A stretch of DNA of 64,000 nt from Blautia caecimuris (GTDB taxonomy: Bacteria > Bacillota > Clostridia > Lachnospirales > Lachnospiraceae). The number at the start of each line of letters is the position of its first letter. Position 1 is the stretch's first letter. Made by a program: the position numbers and the translations under genes. The DNA is taken from positions 1 to 64,000 of the forward strand of contig NZ_JANJZT010000020.1 in the NCBI RefSeq assembly GCF_024622975.1. Reading direction: 5' to 3'. A model generated the notes under the pieces. That model worked only from the letters and a program-made list of their open reading frames with translations. It ran no database searches and was not told where the DNA came from. Positions 28,501-36,477 of the stretch are shown piece after piece.

Positions 28501-29504
28501 TGGTGAAACAGTATTCTGAGCTTCAGCACTATGACGGAACTATTATTACGGATGAGGACGCTTCTGATGAAGACAGAGAGAAGCTGATGGAATATCTGGA
28601 CAAAAATGAAAAACTGGAACGGTTTACAAACATTCAGTTCAGTAAGATTACAGCTCCCAACGGGAAATCCAATATCAGTGTTTATCTCTATGTACCGGAA
28701 AATATGGAAAACTTCCGGGAGGATGTGACACTGAGAAACCGTCTTACAGGAGAGGTCTATGAGCTGACTGACGAGGGTGCGGTGATCAGTGAAAAGACAG
28801 CGAAGCTTCTGGATCTTCAGGTGGGAGATACCATTACCCTGGAGCGGGAAAACGAAGAGTTTCAGGCAAAGGTCGCTGTGATCACAGAAAACTACATGGG
28901 ACACTACATCTATATGACTCCCAAGGTATATGAACAGACCTTTGGGGAAAAACCGGATTATCAGGATGTTGTATTTTCTGTAAAGGATGAATATCTGGAG
29001 CAGGCAGAGGAAATCGGAAAAGAGATCATTGAACAGCCGGGAGCCCTCAGTATCAGCTATACCTCCAGTCTGGCTGCCCAGGTGGAACGAATGCTCAGCA
29101 CATTGGGGATTGTTATTGTAGTACTGATCGTTTCGGCAGGAATGCTTGCATTTGTAGTTTTGTATAATCTGAATAATATTAATATTACGGAGAGGCAGAG
29201 AGAGCTGGCAACTTTGAAGGTTCTGGGATTTTATGATAAGGAGGTTTCCCAGTACGTACTGAGAGAAAACATTTTTCTGACTATTGCGGGGATTATTTTT
29301 GGCTCGGGATTCGGAGTTCTGCTTCACAGATATATTATTGTAACGGTTGAGGTGGACGCAGTAATGTTCGGGCGGGATATCCGTCCTGTAAGCTTTTTGT
29401 ACTGTGCTGTGATAACCTGCATTTTTTCCATGATCGTAAACTGGTTTATGCACAGGAAGCTGACAAAGATCGACATGGTAGAATCTCTGAAATCAGTAGA
29501 GTAA
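25593..29504 (+). CDS. FtsX-domain ABC permease with a very long coiled-coil insert
   Basis: A 1303-residue permease. After a first membrane helix (about 18-40) and a MacB-like periplasmic segment, residues about 250-745 form a heptad-rich coiled coil with repeated DGKKE, DGEKE and ADAEK units and Ala/Gln-rich stretches. An FtsX domain follows near residues 765-900, another external domain, and a second FtsX domain near 1170-1295. Such proteins form mechanotransmission-type exporters with LolD-like ATPases; the cargo is unknown. ATG 25593 is chosen with GGTGAG upstream. The ATPase gene ends ten bases before. Confidence 0.88.
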   Translation: MKKALHKDFWVEIRKTKARFISIFCIVALGVAFFSGIQASSPDMRLSGDAYYTESKMMDLKVMGTLGLTEEDVEAVRKVEGVEWAEGAWSTDVLCGEAEAQKVLHVEAVNEDVNTLTVAEGQLPEKSGECFLDVEFAEAQGYQIGDQIELREDTEDPFLKKKTYTVTGLGRSPLYISFNRGNTTLGSGEVNGFAYVLPEDFDQEVFTQIYIRAHGVDQVTSYTDAYDRLIEKLQDKVEGIQAERCQIRYEDVMTEAEKELADAEKELSDGKKEAEEELADARKELEDGEKEYSDGKKEYEDGKKQLSDGEKEISDGKEQLASAKETLAEGRDQLAAAKQQAADGWSQLNEAQEKLSDGWSQYNSGKKQLQEGRSQLNQAKKQLADGQQKIEESKAALDEKQDQLDTGLAQAEKGIQAVEGQIAQLQDQISQLEEGIRQAEEAEAQIQALTQALEAAQRTAAEKQAAFDAAQSAVSEAQAGFDTAQAALEEAVRRFEAGEITEEELASYQTAVETARGNLEAAQGNLETARGELNAANGAVSQAQVVLDTCTAAAAKKPELEAGLAAVRNGLTQAETKKAELTQTIESLKEAQKAIDAGRETLKQEEAKLEPAKKQIAANEKKLTANEKKLQESLADLNSGQAEIDANRQKLNSAQGEIEANEQKLNSGEQEIETSQQKITDGEAELRENRQKLADAEKDLKEAEQKLKDGWKEYEDGKKEAEDEIAEGGQKIEDARKEISEIEEPEWIVTDRNDLPEYSDYGDNADRIKSIGEVFPVIFFLVAALISLTTMTRMVEEQRTQIGTLKALGYGKFSIASKYLNYAFLATVGGSAAGVLIGEKILPYIIIKAYGIMYHNVGDSLQIHYELKFALTASVAAIVCTVGATVISCYRVLSETPASLMRPPAPKEGKRVLVEKITILWKHLNFTWKSSLRNLFRYKKRLFMTIFGISGSMALMLVGFGIRDSISDIVVKQYSELQHYDGTIITDEDASDEDREKLMEYLDKNEKLERFTNIQFSKITAPNGKSNISVYLYVPENMENFREDVTLRNRLTGEVYELTDEGAVISEKTAKLLDLQVGDTITLERENEEFQAKVAVITENYMGHYIYMTPKVYEQTFGEKPDYQDVVFSVKDEYLEQAEEIGKEIIEQPGALSISYTSSLAAQVERMLSTLGIVIVVLIVSAGMLAFVVLYNLNNINITERQRELATLKVLGFYDKEVSQYVLRENIFLTIAGIIFGSGFGVLLHRYIIVTVEVDAVMFGRDIRPVSFLYCAVITCIFSMIVNWFMHRKLTKIDMVESLKSVE

Positions 29505-29557
29505 AAGGAGTTACAGATCAGGGATCACTGTCCTGTGAGGTGCTTTGGCATATATAC

Positions 29558-29622
29558 GTCAAAATCCCGGGATATACAGGGCAGGATATTGTCCCTGGGG
29601 GTGATTTGGAATGTATTTTGAC
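29558..29622. repeat. Large nested inverted repeat downstream of the ABC permease
   Basis: GTCAAAAT (29558-29565) pairs perfectly with ATTTTGAC (29615-29622), enclosing CAGGG (29577-29581) / CCCTG (29593-29597). AAATC/GATTT gives an alternative register. There is no U-run. It may be a structured 3' region of the permease mRNA. Nothing else is seen in 29505-29690. Confidence 0.55.
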
Positions 29623-29690
29623 CAGTCGGCTGTGAAGGTGGGGAACAGTAACCAGTTGTTGAAATATCTGTGAAATTTCTGTATTCCGTC

Positions 29691-29719
29691 TTGACAACCG
29701 TAAAAAATGTAATTATAGT
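29691..29719 (+). promoter_or_regulatory. Promoter of the valS T-box transcript
   Basis: TTGACA (29691-29696) and TATAGT (29714-29719) are separated by 17 bp. Transcription would start near 29726, at the 5' end of the T-box leader. Confidence 0.8.
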
Positions 29720-29725
29720 ATGTAC

Positions 29726-30020
29726 CATAACAAAGGCGAGGAAGAAGAGGAGTATGCTGAATACCCTGACAGAGAGGAATATCCGCTGGCTGGAAGATAT
29801 TCTCAGAAGGACGCAGCAGAAGGTAGCTTTGGAGCCGGGAGGCTGATGGCCGGAAATGAAGTACAGAAACCGGCAGCAGGCTTTCACGTAAATCCTGCGT
29901 TAAAGGAAAATGAGATGTGCAGAGAAATAAGTGTGATAAACTGACTGTTTCCTGCATAATGAAGGTGGTACCGCGACAAGATTCGCCCTTCACACTTAGG
30001 TGTGAGGGGCTTCTTTATTT
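29726..30020 (+). promoter_or_regulatory. T-box riboswitch controlling valS
   Basis: The leader contains the canonical T-box sequence AAGGTGGTACCGCG (29962-29975), which pairs with the acceptor end of uncharged tRNA. The terminator is an 11-bp stem at 29985-30010 with a U-rich tail. The antiterminator competes through TGAAGG (29960-29965) with CCCTTCA (29986-29992). Stem I landmarks include an AGTA motif near 29750 and CAGAGAG with GGCTGG near 29769-29792. A GTA triplet at 29823-29825 is a plausible valine specifier, which is an inference. An open frame inside the leader is not a gene. Confidence 0.92.
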
Positions 30021-30115
30021 ACCGGAAAGGCAGTATGTTCTGTACTGATCTTCCAGGTAAATGATAACGATTTTTCCCCTCACTATTTACAGAAAACACA
30101 TACAGGAGGTTTATT

Positions 30116-32770
30116 ATGAGCAAAGAACTTGCAAAGACGTACGATCCGAAAGGACTGGAAGAGCGTCTGTACAAAAAATGGATGGATAATGGTTATTTCC
30201 ATGCAAAAGTAAATCCAGATAAAAAACCCTTTACCATTGTGATGCCGCCGCCCAATGTTACCGGACAGCTTCACATGGGACACGCTCTGGACGAGACCAT
30301 GCAGGATATTCTGATTCGTTTTAAGAGAATGCAGGGCTATGAGGCGCTGTGGCAGCCTGGAACTGACCATGCGGCAATCGCCACAGAGGTCAAGGTTATT
30401 GACAAGCTGAAAAAAGAAGGAATTGACAAGCACGAGATCGGCCGCGAGGAATTTTTAAAACATGCCTGGGCATGGAAGGAAGAGTACGGCGGAAAGATCA
30501 TCAACCAGCTGAAAAAGCTCGGCGCATCTGCAGACTGGGAAAGAGAACGCTTTACCATGGACGAGGGCTGCTCCAAGGCAGTTCAGGAAGTGTTTATCAA
30601 GCTTTATGAAAAAGGCTATATCTACAAAGGCTCCAGGATCATCAACTGGTGTCCGGTATGCCAGACTTCTATTTCCGATGCAGAGGTAGAGCATGAGGAT
30701 CAGGACGGATTTTTCTGGCACATCAATTATCCTATCGTTGGAGAAGAGGGACGCTTTGTGGAGATTGCCACCACCCGTCCGGAAACACTTCTGGGAGATA
30801 CTGCAGTAGCGGTAAATCCTGATGACGAGAGATATAAGGATCTGGTTGGAAAAATGCTGAAGCTGCCTCTCACAGACCGTGAAATTCCGGTTGTGGCAGA
30901 CGAGTATGTGGATAAAGAATTTGGAACAGGCTGCGTGAAGATCACACCTGCCCATGACCCTAACGACTTTGAGGTTGGAAAACGTCACAACCTTCCTGAG
31001 ATCAATATCATGAATGACGACGCTACCATCAATTCTCTTGGCGGCAAGTATGCGGGAATGGACCGTTATGAAGCGCGTAAGGCAATGGTGGCAGATCTTG
31101 AGGCACAGGGACTTCTGGTGAAGGTAGTTCCCCATTCCCACAGCGTTGGAACTCATGACCGCTGCGGCACTACGGTAGAGCCTATGATCAAGCCTCAGTG
31201 GTTCGTTCGTATGGACGAGATGGCAAAAGCTGCTATTGACGTTCTCAATAAGGGCGAGCTGGAATTTGTTCCTGCAAGCTTTGGCAAAACCTATCTTCAC
31301 TGGCTGGAAAATATCCGTGACTGGTGTATTTCCCGTCAGCTTTGGTGGGGACACAGAATCCCGGCTTACTACTGTGATGAGTGCGGCGAGGTGGTTGTTG
31401 CCCGTGAGATGCCGGAAAAATGTCCGAAATGCGGATGCACTCATTTTCATCAGGATGAGGATACTCTGGATACCTGGTTCAGCTCCGCACTGTGGCCGTT
31501 CTCTACTTTGGGATGGCCGGACAAAACGGAGGAAATGGAATATTTCTATCCTACAGACGTGCTTGTGACAGGCTATGACATTATTTTCTTCTGGGTTATC
31601 CGTATGGTATTTTCTGCTATGGAGCAGACCGGAAAGGCGCCTTTCCACCACGTTCTGATCCACGGCCTTGTAAGGGATTCTCAGGGAAGAAAAATGAGCA
31701 AGTCTCTTGGAAACGGTATCGACCCTCTTGAAGTAATTGACAAATACGGAGCCGATGCTCTTCGTCTGACACTGATCACCGGAAATGCTCCGGGAAATGA
31801 CATGCGTTTCTACTGGGAGAGAGTAGAATCCAGCCGTAACTTTGCAAATAAGATCTGGAATGCATCCAGATTTATCATGATGAATCTGGAAGGCAGAACA
31901 GTCTCTGCTCCTGAGAACCTGAAGGAGCTGTGCATGGAGGATCAGTGGATTCTTTCCAGACTGAATACAGTAGTCCGTGAAGTAACAGAAAACATGGAAA
32001 AATATGAGCTTGGTATTGCTGTTCAGAAGGTTTATGACTTCCTGTGGGATGAGCTCTGTGACTGGTACATTGAGATGGCAAAGGTTCGTCTGTGGAAGGC
32101 AGAGGAAGATCCAAAGGCAGCCGGAGAGGCTCTGTGGACACTTCGTACAGTTCTTACCGAAGGTCTGAAGCTGCTTCATCCGTTCATGCCGTTTATCACT
32201 GAGGAAATTTACTGTACTCTTCTGCCGGAAGAGGATTCTATTATGATCTCCCAGTGGCCGGTATACACAGAAGAGAGAAGCTTCCCGGAGGCAGAAAAGG
32301 CAGTTGAGGGCTTTAAGGAGGCGGTAAGAGGCATCCGTAATACCCGTACAGAAATGAATGTTCCGGTAAACCGCAAGACCAGCCTTTATATTGTGGGAAG
32401 AGATGCAGATACCTGCGCCCGTTATGAGGCCTGCAAAAGATCCTTTGTAAACCTTGCCTTCTCTAAAGAAATACAGGTTCAGGAAACAAAGGAGGGAATT
32501 GGCGAGGATGCAGTTTCCGTAGTGGTTTCTGACGCAGTTGTTTATCTGCCTCTGGAAGATCTGGTTGACAGAGAAAAGGAAATCGAGCGTCTTACAAAAG
32601 AGCAGGAGCGTCTCACAAAAGAGATCGCCCGCTGCCAGGGTATGCTGAATAACCCGAATTTTGTAAATAAAGCGCCTGCTGCAAAGGTAGACGCAGAAAA
32701 AGAAAAACTTCAGAAATACGAAGAAATGATGGAAAAGGTAAACGTACAGCTTTCACAGATGCAAAAGTGA
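30116..32770 (+). CDS. valS: Valyl-tRNA synthetase
   Basis: An 884-residue class I aminoacyl-tRNA synthetase charging tRNA-Val. The HIGH-type motif is HMGH (53-56) within PPPNVTGQLHMGHA, and KMSKS is at residues 526-530. A CP1 editing domain with TTRPETLLGDTAV is present. Two CxxC pairs occur (CDECGE and CPKCGC), and the C-terminal coiled-coil arm (from about 820) is intact. AGGAGG precedes ATG 30116. Expression is governed by the upstream T-box. Confidence 0.97.
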   Translation: MSKELAKTYDPKGLEERLYKKWMDNGYFHAKVNPDKKPFTIVMPPPNVTGQLHMGHALDETMQDILIRFKRMQGYEALWQPGTDHAAIATEVKVIDKLKKEGIDKHEIGREEFLKHAWAWKEEYGGKIINQLKKLGASADWERERFTMDEGCSKAVQEVFIKLYEKGYIYKGSRIINWCPVCQTSISDAEVEHEDQDGFFWHINYPIVGEEGRFVEIATTRPETLLGDTAVAVNPDDERYKDLVGKMLKLPLTDREIPVVADEYVDKEFGTGCVKITPAHDPNDFEVGKRHNLPEINIMNDDATINSLGGKYAGMDRYEARKAMVADLEAQGLLVKVVPHSHSVGTHDRCGTTVEPMIKPQWFVRMDEMAKAAIDVLNKGELEFVPASFGKTYLHWLENIRDWCISRQLWWGHRIPAYYCDECGEVVVAREMPEKCPKCGCTHFHQDEDTLDTWFSSALWPFSTLGWPDKTEEMEYFYPTDVLVTGYDIIFFWVIRMVFSAMEQTGKAPFHHVLIHGLVRDSQGRKMSKSLGNGIDPLEVIDKYGADALRLTLITGNAPGNDMRFYWERVESSRNFANKIWNASRFIMMNLEGRTVSAPENLKELCMEDQWILSRLNTVVREVTENMEKYELGIAVQKVYDFLWDELCDWYIEMAKVRLWKAEEDPKAAGEALWTLRTVLTEGLKLLHPFMPFITEEIYCTLLPEEDSIMISQWPVYTEERSFPEAEKAVEGFKEAVRGIRNTRTEMNVPVNRKTSLYIVGRDADTCARYEACKRSFVNLAFSKEIQVQETKEGIGEDAVSVVVSDAVVYLPLEDLVDREKEIERLTKEQERLTKEIARCQGMLNNPNFVNKAPAAKVDAEKEKLQKYEEMMEKVNVQLSQMQK

Positions 32771-32785
32771 TAAAGGAGCGTTAAG

Positions 32786-34807
32786 ATGAAATGGTATGAT
32801 ATATGTAACAGGATTTCTCTGCTGCTTCATGCACTGGTCAGTGCAGCAGGATATTTTCTGATTGAGGCAATCAGCAGACATTCCTTTACTGAGGCATGGG
32901 ATTTTATGACAGGCAGGCCACTGGTGTTTGCCTACAATGCGGCTCTGATTTTCACATCTTCTCTGATTGTATACCTGTTCAGAAGAAGATGCTTTATCCG
33001 TGTGCTGCTGGTGATGTTCTGGCTTCTTCTTGGAATCATAAACGGTGTGATCCTGGCTACCCGTGTTACACCGTTTACCGGACCGGATCTTCATCTTCTG
33101 ACAGATGGAATGGCTCTTCTGGAAAAATATCTTCCCAAATGGGGAGTGATTGTGGCACTGATCGTACTGGGGCTTTTTGCACTGACGCTTCTGGCGCTGA
33201 TCGTCAAAGGACCGAAGTTTAAAGGAAAGCTGAAATACCGCTGGAATATTCCTCTGGTACTTGCCGGATTTGTGCTTTTTGCCGGAGTGACACAGCTTGC
33301 GCTGGAAAAAAGAGTGCTGTCCAATTATTTTGGAAACATAGCCTTTGCCTATGAGGATTACGGATATCCTTACTGTCTCGGGGTTACGATCTTTGATACC
33401 GGAATCAGCTGTCCGAGAGATTACTCGGAAAAAGAAATCAAAAGGATTGAAAAAACCGAGGAGAACCTGCCGGAAACCAGAGAGGGAGAATATCCCAACA
33501 TTATTTTCCTGCAGCTGGAATCTTTCTTTGATCCGGAGCTTGTAAATTATCTGGAGATATCCGAAGATCCCATACCTAACTTCCGCAAGCTGATGAAGGA
33601 GTATACCTCCGGATATTATAAAGTGCCTTCTGTAGGCGCAGGTACGGCAAATACAGAGTTTGAGTCCATTACAGGCATGAGCCTTCGGTATTTCGGACCG
33701 GGAGAATATCCTTATAAGAGTATTCTGAAGGAGACAACCTGTGAAAGCGCTCCGTATGTTCTTGGAGAGCTGGGATATTCCAGTCATGCCATACATAACA
33801 ATGAGGCGAATTTCTACGGAAGAAGAAGTATTTTCCCGAATCTGGGATTTGACACTTTTACCTCTGCAGAGTATATGCCTGAGGAGGATGATAAAAACCC
33901 GCTGGGCTGGACAAGAGACCGGGTTCTTACAGATGAGATCCTGAAATGCCTGGATTCCACAGAGGATCAGCCGGATTATGTTTATACCATCTCTGTGCAG
34001 GGACACGGAGCCTACCCGGAGGAACCGGAGCTTGAAGAGCATGAAATCACTGTGACCGGTTCTCCTACTGCTTCCAAGAATAACCAGTGGGAGTACTATG
34101 TGAACCAGATCCATGAGATGGATAATTTTGTCAAAGAGCTTACAGACAGGCTTGAAGATTATCCGGAGGATGTTGTTCTTGTTATGTATGGAGATCATCT
34201 TCCTACTATGGGTCTGACTGTGGAGGATGTGGACAATAAATATCTTTTCCAGACACAGTATGTTATGTGGGACAACTTCGGTCTTGAGAAAAAAGACGTG
34301 AACCTTGCGGCTTATCAGATGGCGGCAGAGGTTCTGGACCGTGTGGGAATCCATGAGGGAACTGTTTTCCGTTATCACCAGGCAAGAAGAAATACAAAGA
34401 ATTATCAGGTAGATCTGGAAACTCTTCAGTATGACCTGCTTTATGGGGAGCAGCATTCCTATGAGGGAGAAAATCCGTTCAAAAGGACAAAGATGCGTCT
34501 CGGACTTTATGATGTGACGCTGGACGGAGTTTCCCTGGTATCAGCCTGGGATCATACCTACCGGATCACGGGAACCAATTTTACGCCGTCCAGTCAGGTA
34601 AAACTGAATGGAGAATGGTACGATACCATTTATGTGAATCCCACAACACTGATGATCTCCGGCACAGAGCTGGAAGATTTCGACAGGCTTTCTGTGGTGC
34701 AGCGAAGCAACAGCTCAACCCGAAAGGCGCTGAGCAAGAGCTATGACCGTTCCTGCTATATGCTGTTTGATGAAAATAAATGGAAACTGCCGACGGAAGA
34801 TAACTGA
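32786..34807 (+). CDS. LTA synthase-family sulfatase (phosphoglycerol transferase)
   Basis: A 673-residue membrane enzyme of the LtaS type, expected to polymerise or transfer glycerol phosphate on the outer membrane face. Five hydrophobic helices occupy about residues 1-190. The sulfatase-fold catalytic domain follows, with metal-binding FLQLESFFD, the probable nucleophile Thr near residue 287 in GAGTANTEFE, and VMYGDHLPT. A C-terminal domain of about 110 residues beyond the usual LtaS end may bind the envelope. The gene begins 15 bp after valS and is probably in its operon. Confidence 0.88.
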   Translation: MKWYDICNRISLLLHALVSAAGYFLIEAISRHSFTEAWDFMTGRPLVFAYNAALIFTSSLIVYLFRRRCFIRVLLVMFWLLLGIINGVILATRVTPFTGPDLHLLTDGMALLEKYLPKWGVIVALIVLGLFALTLLALIVKGPKFKGKLKYRWNIPLVLAGFVLFAGVTQLALEKRVLSNYFGNIAFAYEDYGYPYCLGVTIFDTGISCPRDYSEKEIKRIEKTEENLPETREGEYPNIIFLQLESFFDPELVNYLEISEDPIPNFRKLMKEYTSGYYKVPSVGAGTANTEFESITGMSLRYFGPGEYPYKSILKETTCESAPYVLGELGYSSHAIHNNEANFYGRRSIFPNLGFDTFTSAEYMPEEDDKNPLGWTRDRVLTDEILKCLDSTEDQPDYVYTISVQGHGAYPEEPELEEHEITVTGSPTASKNNQWEYYVNQIHEMDNFVKELTDRLEDYPEDVVLVMYGDHLPTMGLTVEDVDNKYLFQTQYVMWDNFGLEKKDVNLAAYQMAAEVLDRVGIHEGTVFRYHQARRNTKNYQVDLETLQYDLLYGEQHSYEGENPFKRTKMRLGLYDVTLDGVSLVSAWDHTYRITGTNFTPSSQVKLNGEWYDTIYVNPTTLMISGTELEDFDRLSVVQRSNSSTRKALSKSYDRSCYMLFDENKWKLPTEDN

Positions 34808-34846
34808 TCCTGCCGAATAAAAGATTACGATTGGTACTGGACATAT

Positions 34847-34939
34847 TTCACCACTCATATATAATGATATCGTAGCGGTATATCAGAGACAGCCTCTGAT
34901 GCCGCTGCGAAAACATTAGATGAAGTGGTGAATTTTTTT
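34847..34939 (+). promoter_or_regulatory. Nested hairpin with U-run immediately before folC
   Basis: TTCACCACT (34847-34855) is the perfect complement of AGTGGTGAA (34924-34932), which is followed by seven T residues ending at the folC start codon. Inside is a second hairpin: 34871-34879 with 34901-34909 and 34882-34888 with 34894-34900, around a 5-base loop. The outer 3' arm contains the only Shine-Dalgarno-like sequence (GTGGTG) for folC. The structure could be a terminator of the valS operon, a regulatory RNA that hides the ribosome binding site, or both. Confidence 0.7.
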
Positions 34940-36241
34940 ATGAATTACGAAGAAGCGGTTGCTTATATTGAAGAAACTCCAAAGTTTACAACAAAAAACA
35001 AACTCTCCCATACAAAAGAGTGTCTGGAGCGTCTGGGAAATCCGGAAAAAAAGTTTAAAGTCATTCATGTGGCAGGAACCAATGGAAAAGGCAGTACCTG
35101 TGCTTTTCTGACTTCCATTTTCAGAGAGGCGGGATATTCCTGTGGACTTTTTACCTCTCCACACCTGGTTGTGATCAATGAACGCTTTCAGATCAATGAG
35201 AAGAATATTGATAACCAGGCGTTTATGAGCGCATTTGAAAAGGTAAAGGCTCTTGCAGACGAGCTTGTGGCAGAGGGAAGTTACCATCCCACGTATTTTG
35301 AGATGCTGTTTCTTATGGGAATGGTGATCTTTGCCGAGGCAGGTGTGGATTATGTCATGCTGGAAACCGGACTGGGAGGACGTCTGGATGCCACAACAGC
35401 AGTGGAGGATCCCGTTGCCTGTGTGATCACATCCATCAGCTTTGACCATATGCAGTATCTGGGGAATACCATTGCAGAGATTGCAGGAGAAAAGGCAGGG
35501 ATCATTGTTCCGGGAGTGCCTGTGATCTATGACGGAAATAATCCGGAGGCAGCCCAGGTGATCCGGAAGCAGGCTGAGGCTATGGGCAGTCCGTATTATG
35601 AAGTAAAAAAGGAAAATACGGAAATTCTGCGAAATACCAGTGCGGGCATTGATTTTTGTATGGAGAATGAGTATTATGGAAACACAGCATTTTCCATTCC
35701 GTTTATTGCAGGATATCAGGTGATGAATGCGGCGCTGGCGCTGAAAACCGCAGAGGTTCTCAAAGATATGGTAAACCTTCCGAAGGACTCTGTTCTTCGT
35801 GGCCTCAGGGAAACACGCTGGCAGGGACGTATGGAAACCGTTCTTCCGGGAGTGATCGTGGACGGCGCTCACAACGAAGACGGAGTAGAAAAGTTTGTGG
35901 AGACAGCAGAACATTTTCAGAAGGATTATCCTCTGACGCTGTTGTTTTCTGCTGTAGATGATAAGGATTATACAGACATGATCCGGACTGTTGCAGGACG
36001 GATTCGGTTTCAGCATGTGATCGTGACTCAGGTAGGAGGCTACAGAAAGGTTCCGGCGGAGCAGCTTGCGGATATTTTCCGGAAAGAGGGATGCCTTTGC
36101 GCAGAAAGCTGCGAGGATGTGGAGTCTTCATTCAGAAGAGCCCTTGAATACAGAGGGAAAGAGGGAATGCTTTTCTGCGTAGGATCTCTGTATCTGGTGG
36201 GAGAGATCAAAGCGATCATCCAGAAAATGACTGAGCACTAA
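34940..36241 (+). CDS. folC: Folylpolyglutamate synthase/dihydrofolate synthase
   Basis: A 433-residue Mur-ligase-family enzyme adding glutamate to folates (and possibly to dihydropteroate). It carries the P-loop GTNGKGS (46-52), LFTSPHLVVINERFQIN, and GLGGRLDATTAVEDP, all family signatures. ATG 34940 gives the normal N-terminus NYEEAVAYIEE; upstream GTG codons at 34925 and 34928 fall in the putative ribosome binding site. Transcription or translation may be controlled by the nested hairpin just upstream. Confidence 0.93.
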   Translation: MNYEEAVAYIEETPKFTTKNKLSHTKECLERLGNPEKKFKVIHVAGTNGKGSTCAFLTSIFREAGYSCGLFTSPHLVVINERFQINEKNIDNQAFMSAFEKVKALADELVAEGSYHPTYFEMLFLMGMVIFAEAGVDYVMLETGLGGRLDATTAVEDPVACVITSISFDHMQYLGNTIAEIAGEKAGIIVPGVPVIYDGNNPEAAQVIRKQAEAMGSPYYEVKKENTEILRNTSAGIDFCMENEYYGNTAFSIPFIAGYQVMNAALALKTAEVLKDMVNLPKDSVLRGLRETRWQGRMETVLPGVIVDGAHNEDGVEKFVETAEHFQKDYPLTLLFSAVDDKDYTDMIRTVAGRIRFQHVIVTQVGGYRKVPAEQLADIFRKEGCLCAESCEDVESSFRRALEYRGKEGMLFCVGSLYLVGEIKAIIQKMTEH

Positions 36242-36306
36242 GGAGGCGGAAACACCCAGGGGTGTACCTGTATGCTCGGAAAACATTGAGCAAGGAGGCG
36301 GAAACA
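36240..36306. repeat. Duplicated ribosome-binding-site segment
   Basis: AAGGAGGCGGAAACA occurs at 36240-36254 and again at 36292-36306, each preceded by TGAGCA or TGAGC. The first copy follows the folC stop; the second serves the small gene at 36308. The first has no open frame of useful length behind it, only a five-codon ATG frame at 36272-36289. This looks like a local duplication. Confidence 0.8.
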
Positions 36307-36307
36307 A

Positions 36308-36460
36308 ATGATAGATTATGAGGAAGAGCTGAAGAAGTTTGAGCCATGTCTTGACGTGCGGGAAGCAGAAGGTGCGATTTACGACAGAGAGCTCACTGAT
36401 ATTCTTGATGTGCTTCAGGAAGTATTAAGAGAGGCCAAGAGTAACAGGCGTGTAAAATAA
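36308..36460 (+). CDS. Small hypothetical protein, 50 residues
   Basis: An acidic 50-residue reading frame, beginning MIDYEEELKKFEP and ending SNRRVK, with a strong AAGGAGG upstream and a predicted long helix around DILDVLQEVLREAK. I do not recognise it. Its position between folC and the zinc-ribbon TPR gene, the good ribosome binding site and the even spacing (17 bp to the next gene) support a real gene. Confidence 0.7.
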   Translation: MIDYEEELKKFEPCLDVREAEGAIYDRELTDILDVLQEVLREAKSNRRVK

Positions 36461-36477
36461 TAAGGAGAATTCTACAG

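Noticed and set aside
29720-29944. 74-codon open frame in the valS leader
   Set aside because: It lies entirely in the T-box and is very Glu-rich with no ribosome binding site; the RNA structure explains the sequence.
30455-32179. 574-codon minus-strand frame inside valS
   Set aside because: It is a long antisense shadow with no ribosome binding site; valS is complete on the other strand.
32753-34456. 567-codon minus-strand frame inside the LtaS-like gene
   Set aside because: Antisense shadow of an intact gene, with a composition unlike real proteins of this genome.
34808-34939. Tetrahydrofolate riboswitch before folC
   Set aside because: The location fits, but the conserved core sequences of that riboswitch are absent; only the hairpins are supported.
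36272-36289. Five-codon frame after the first duplicated ribosome binding site
   Set aside because: Too far from the Shine-Dalgarno sequence and too short to support as a gene.
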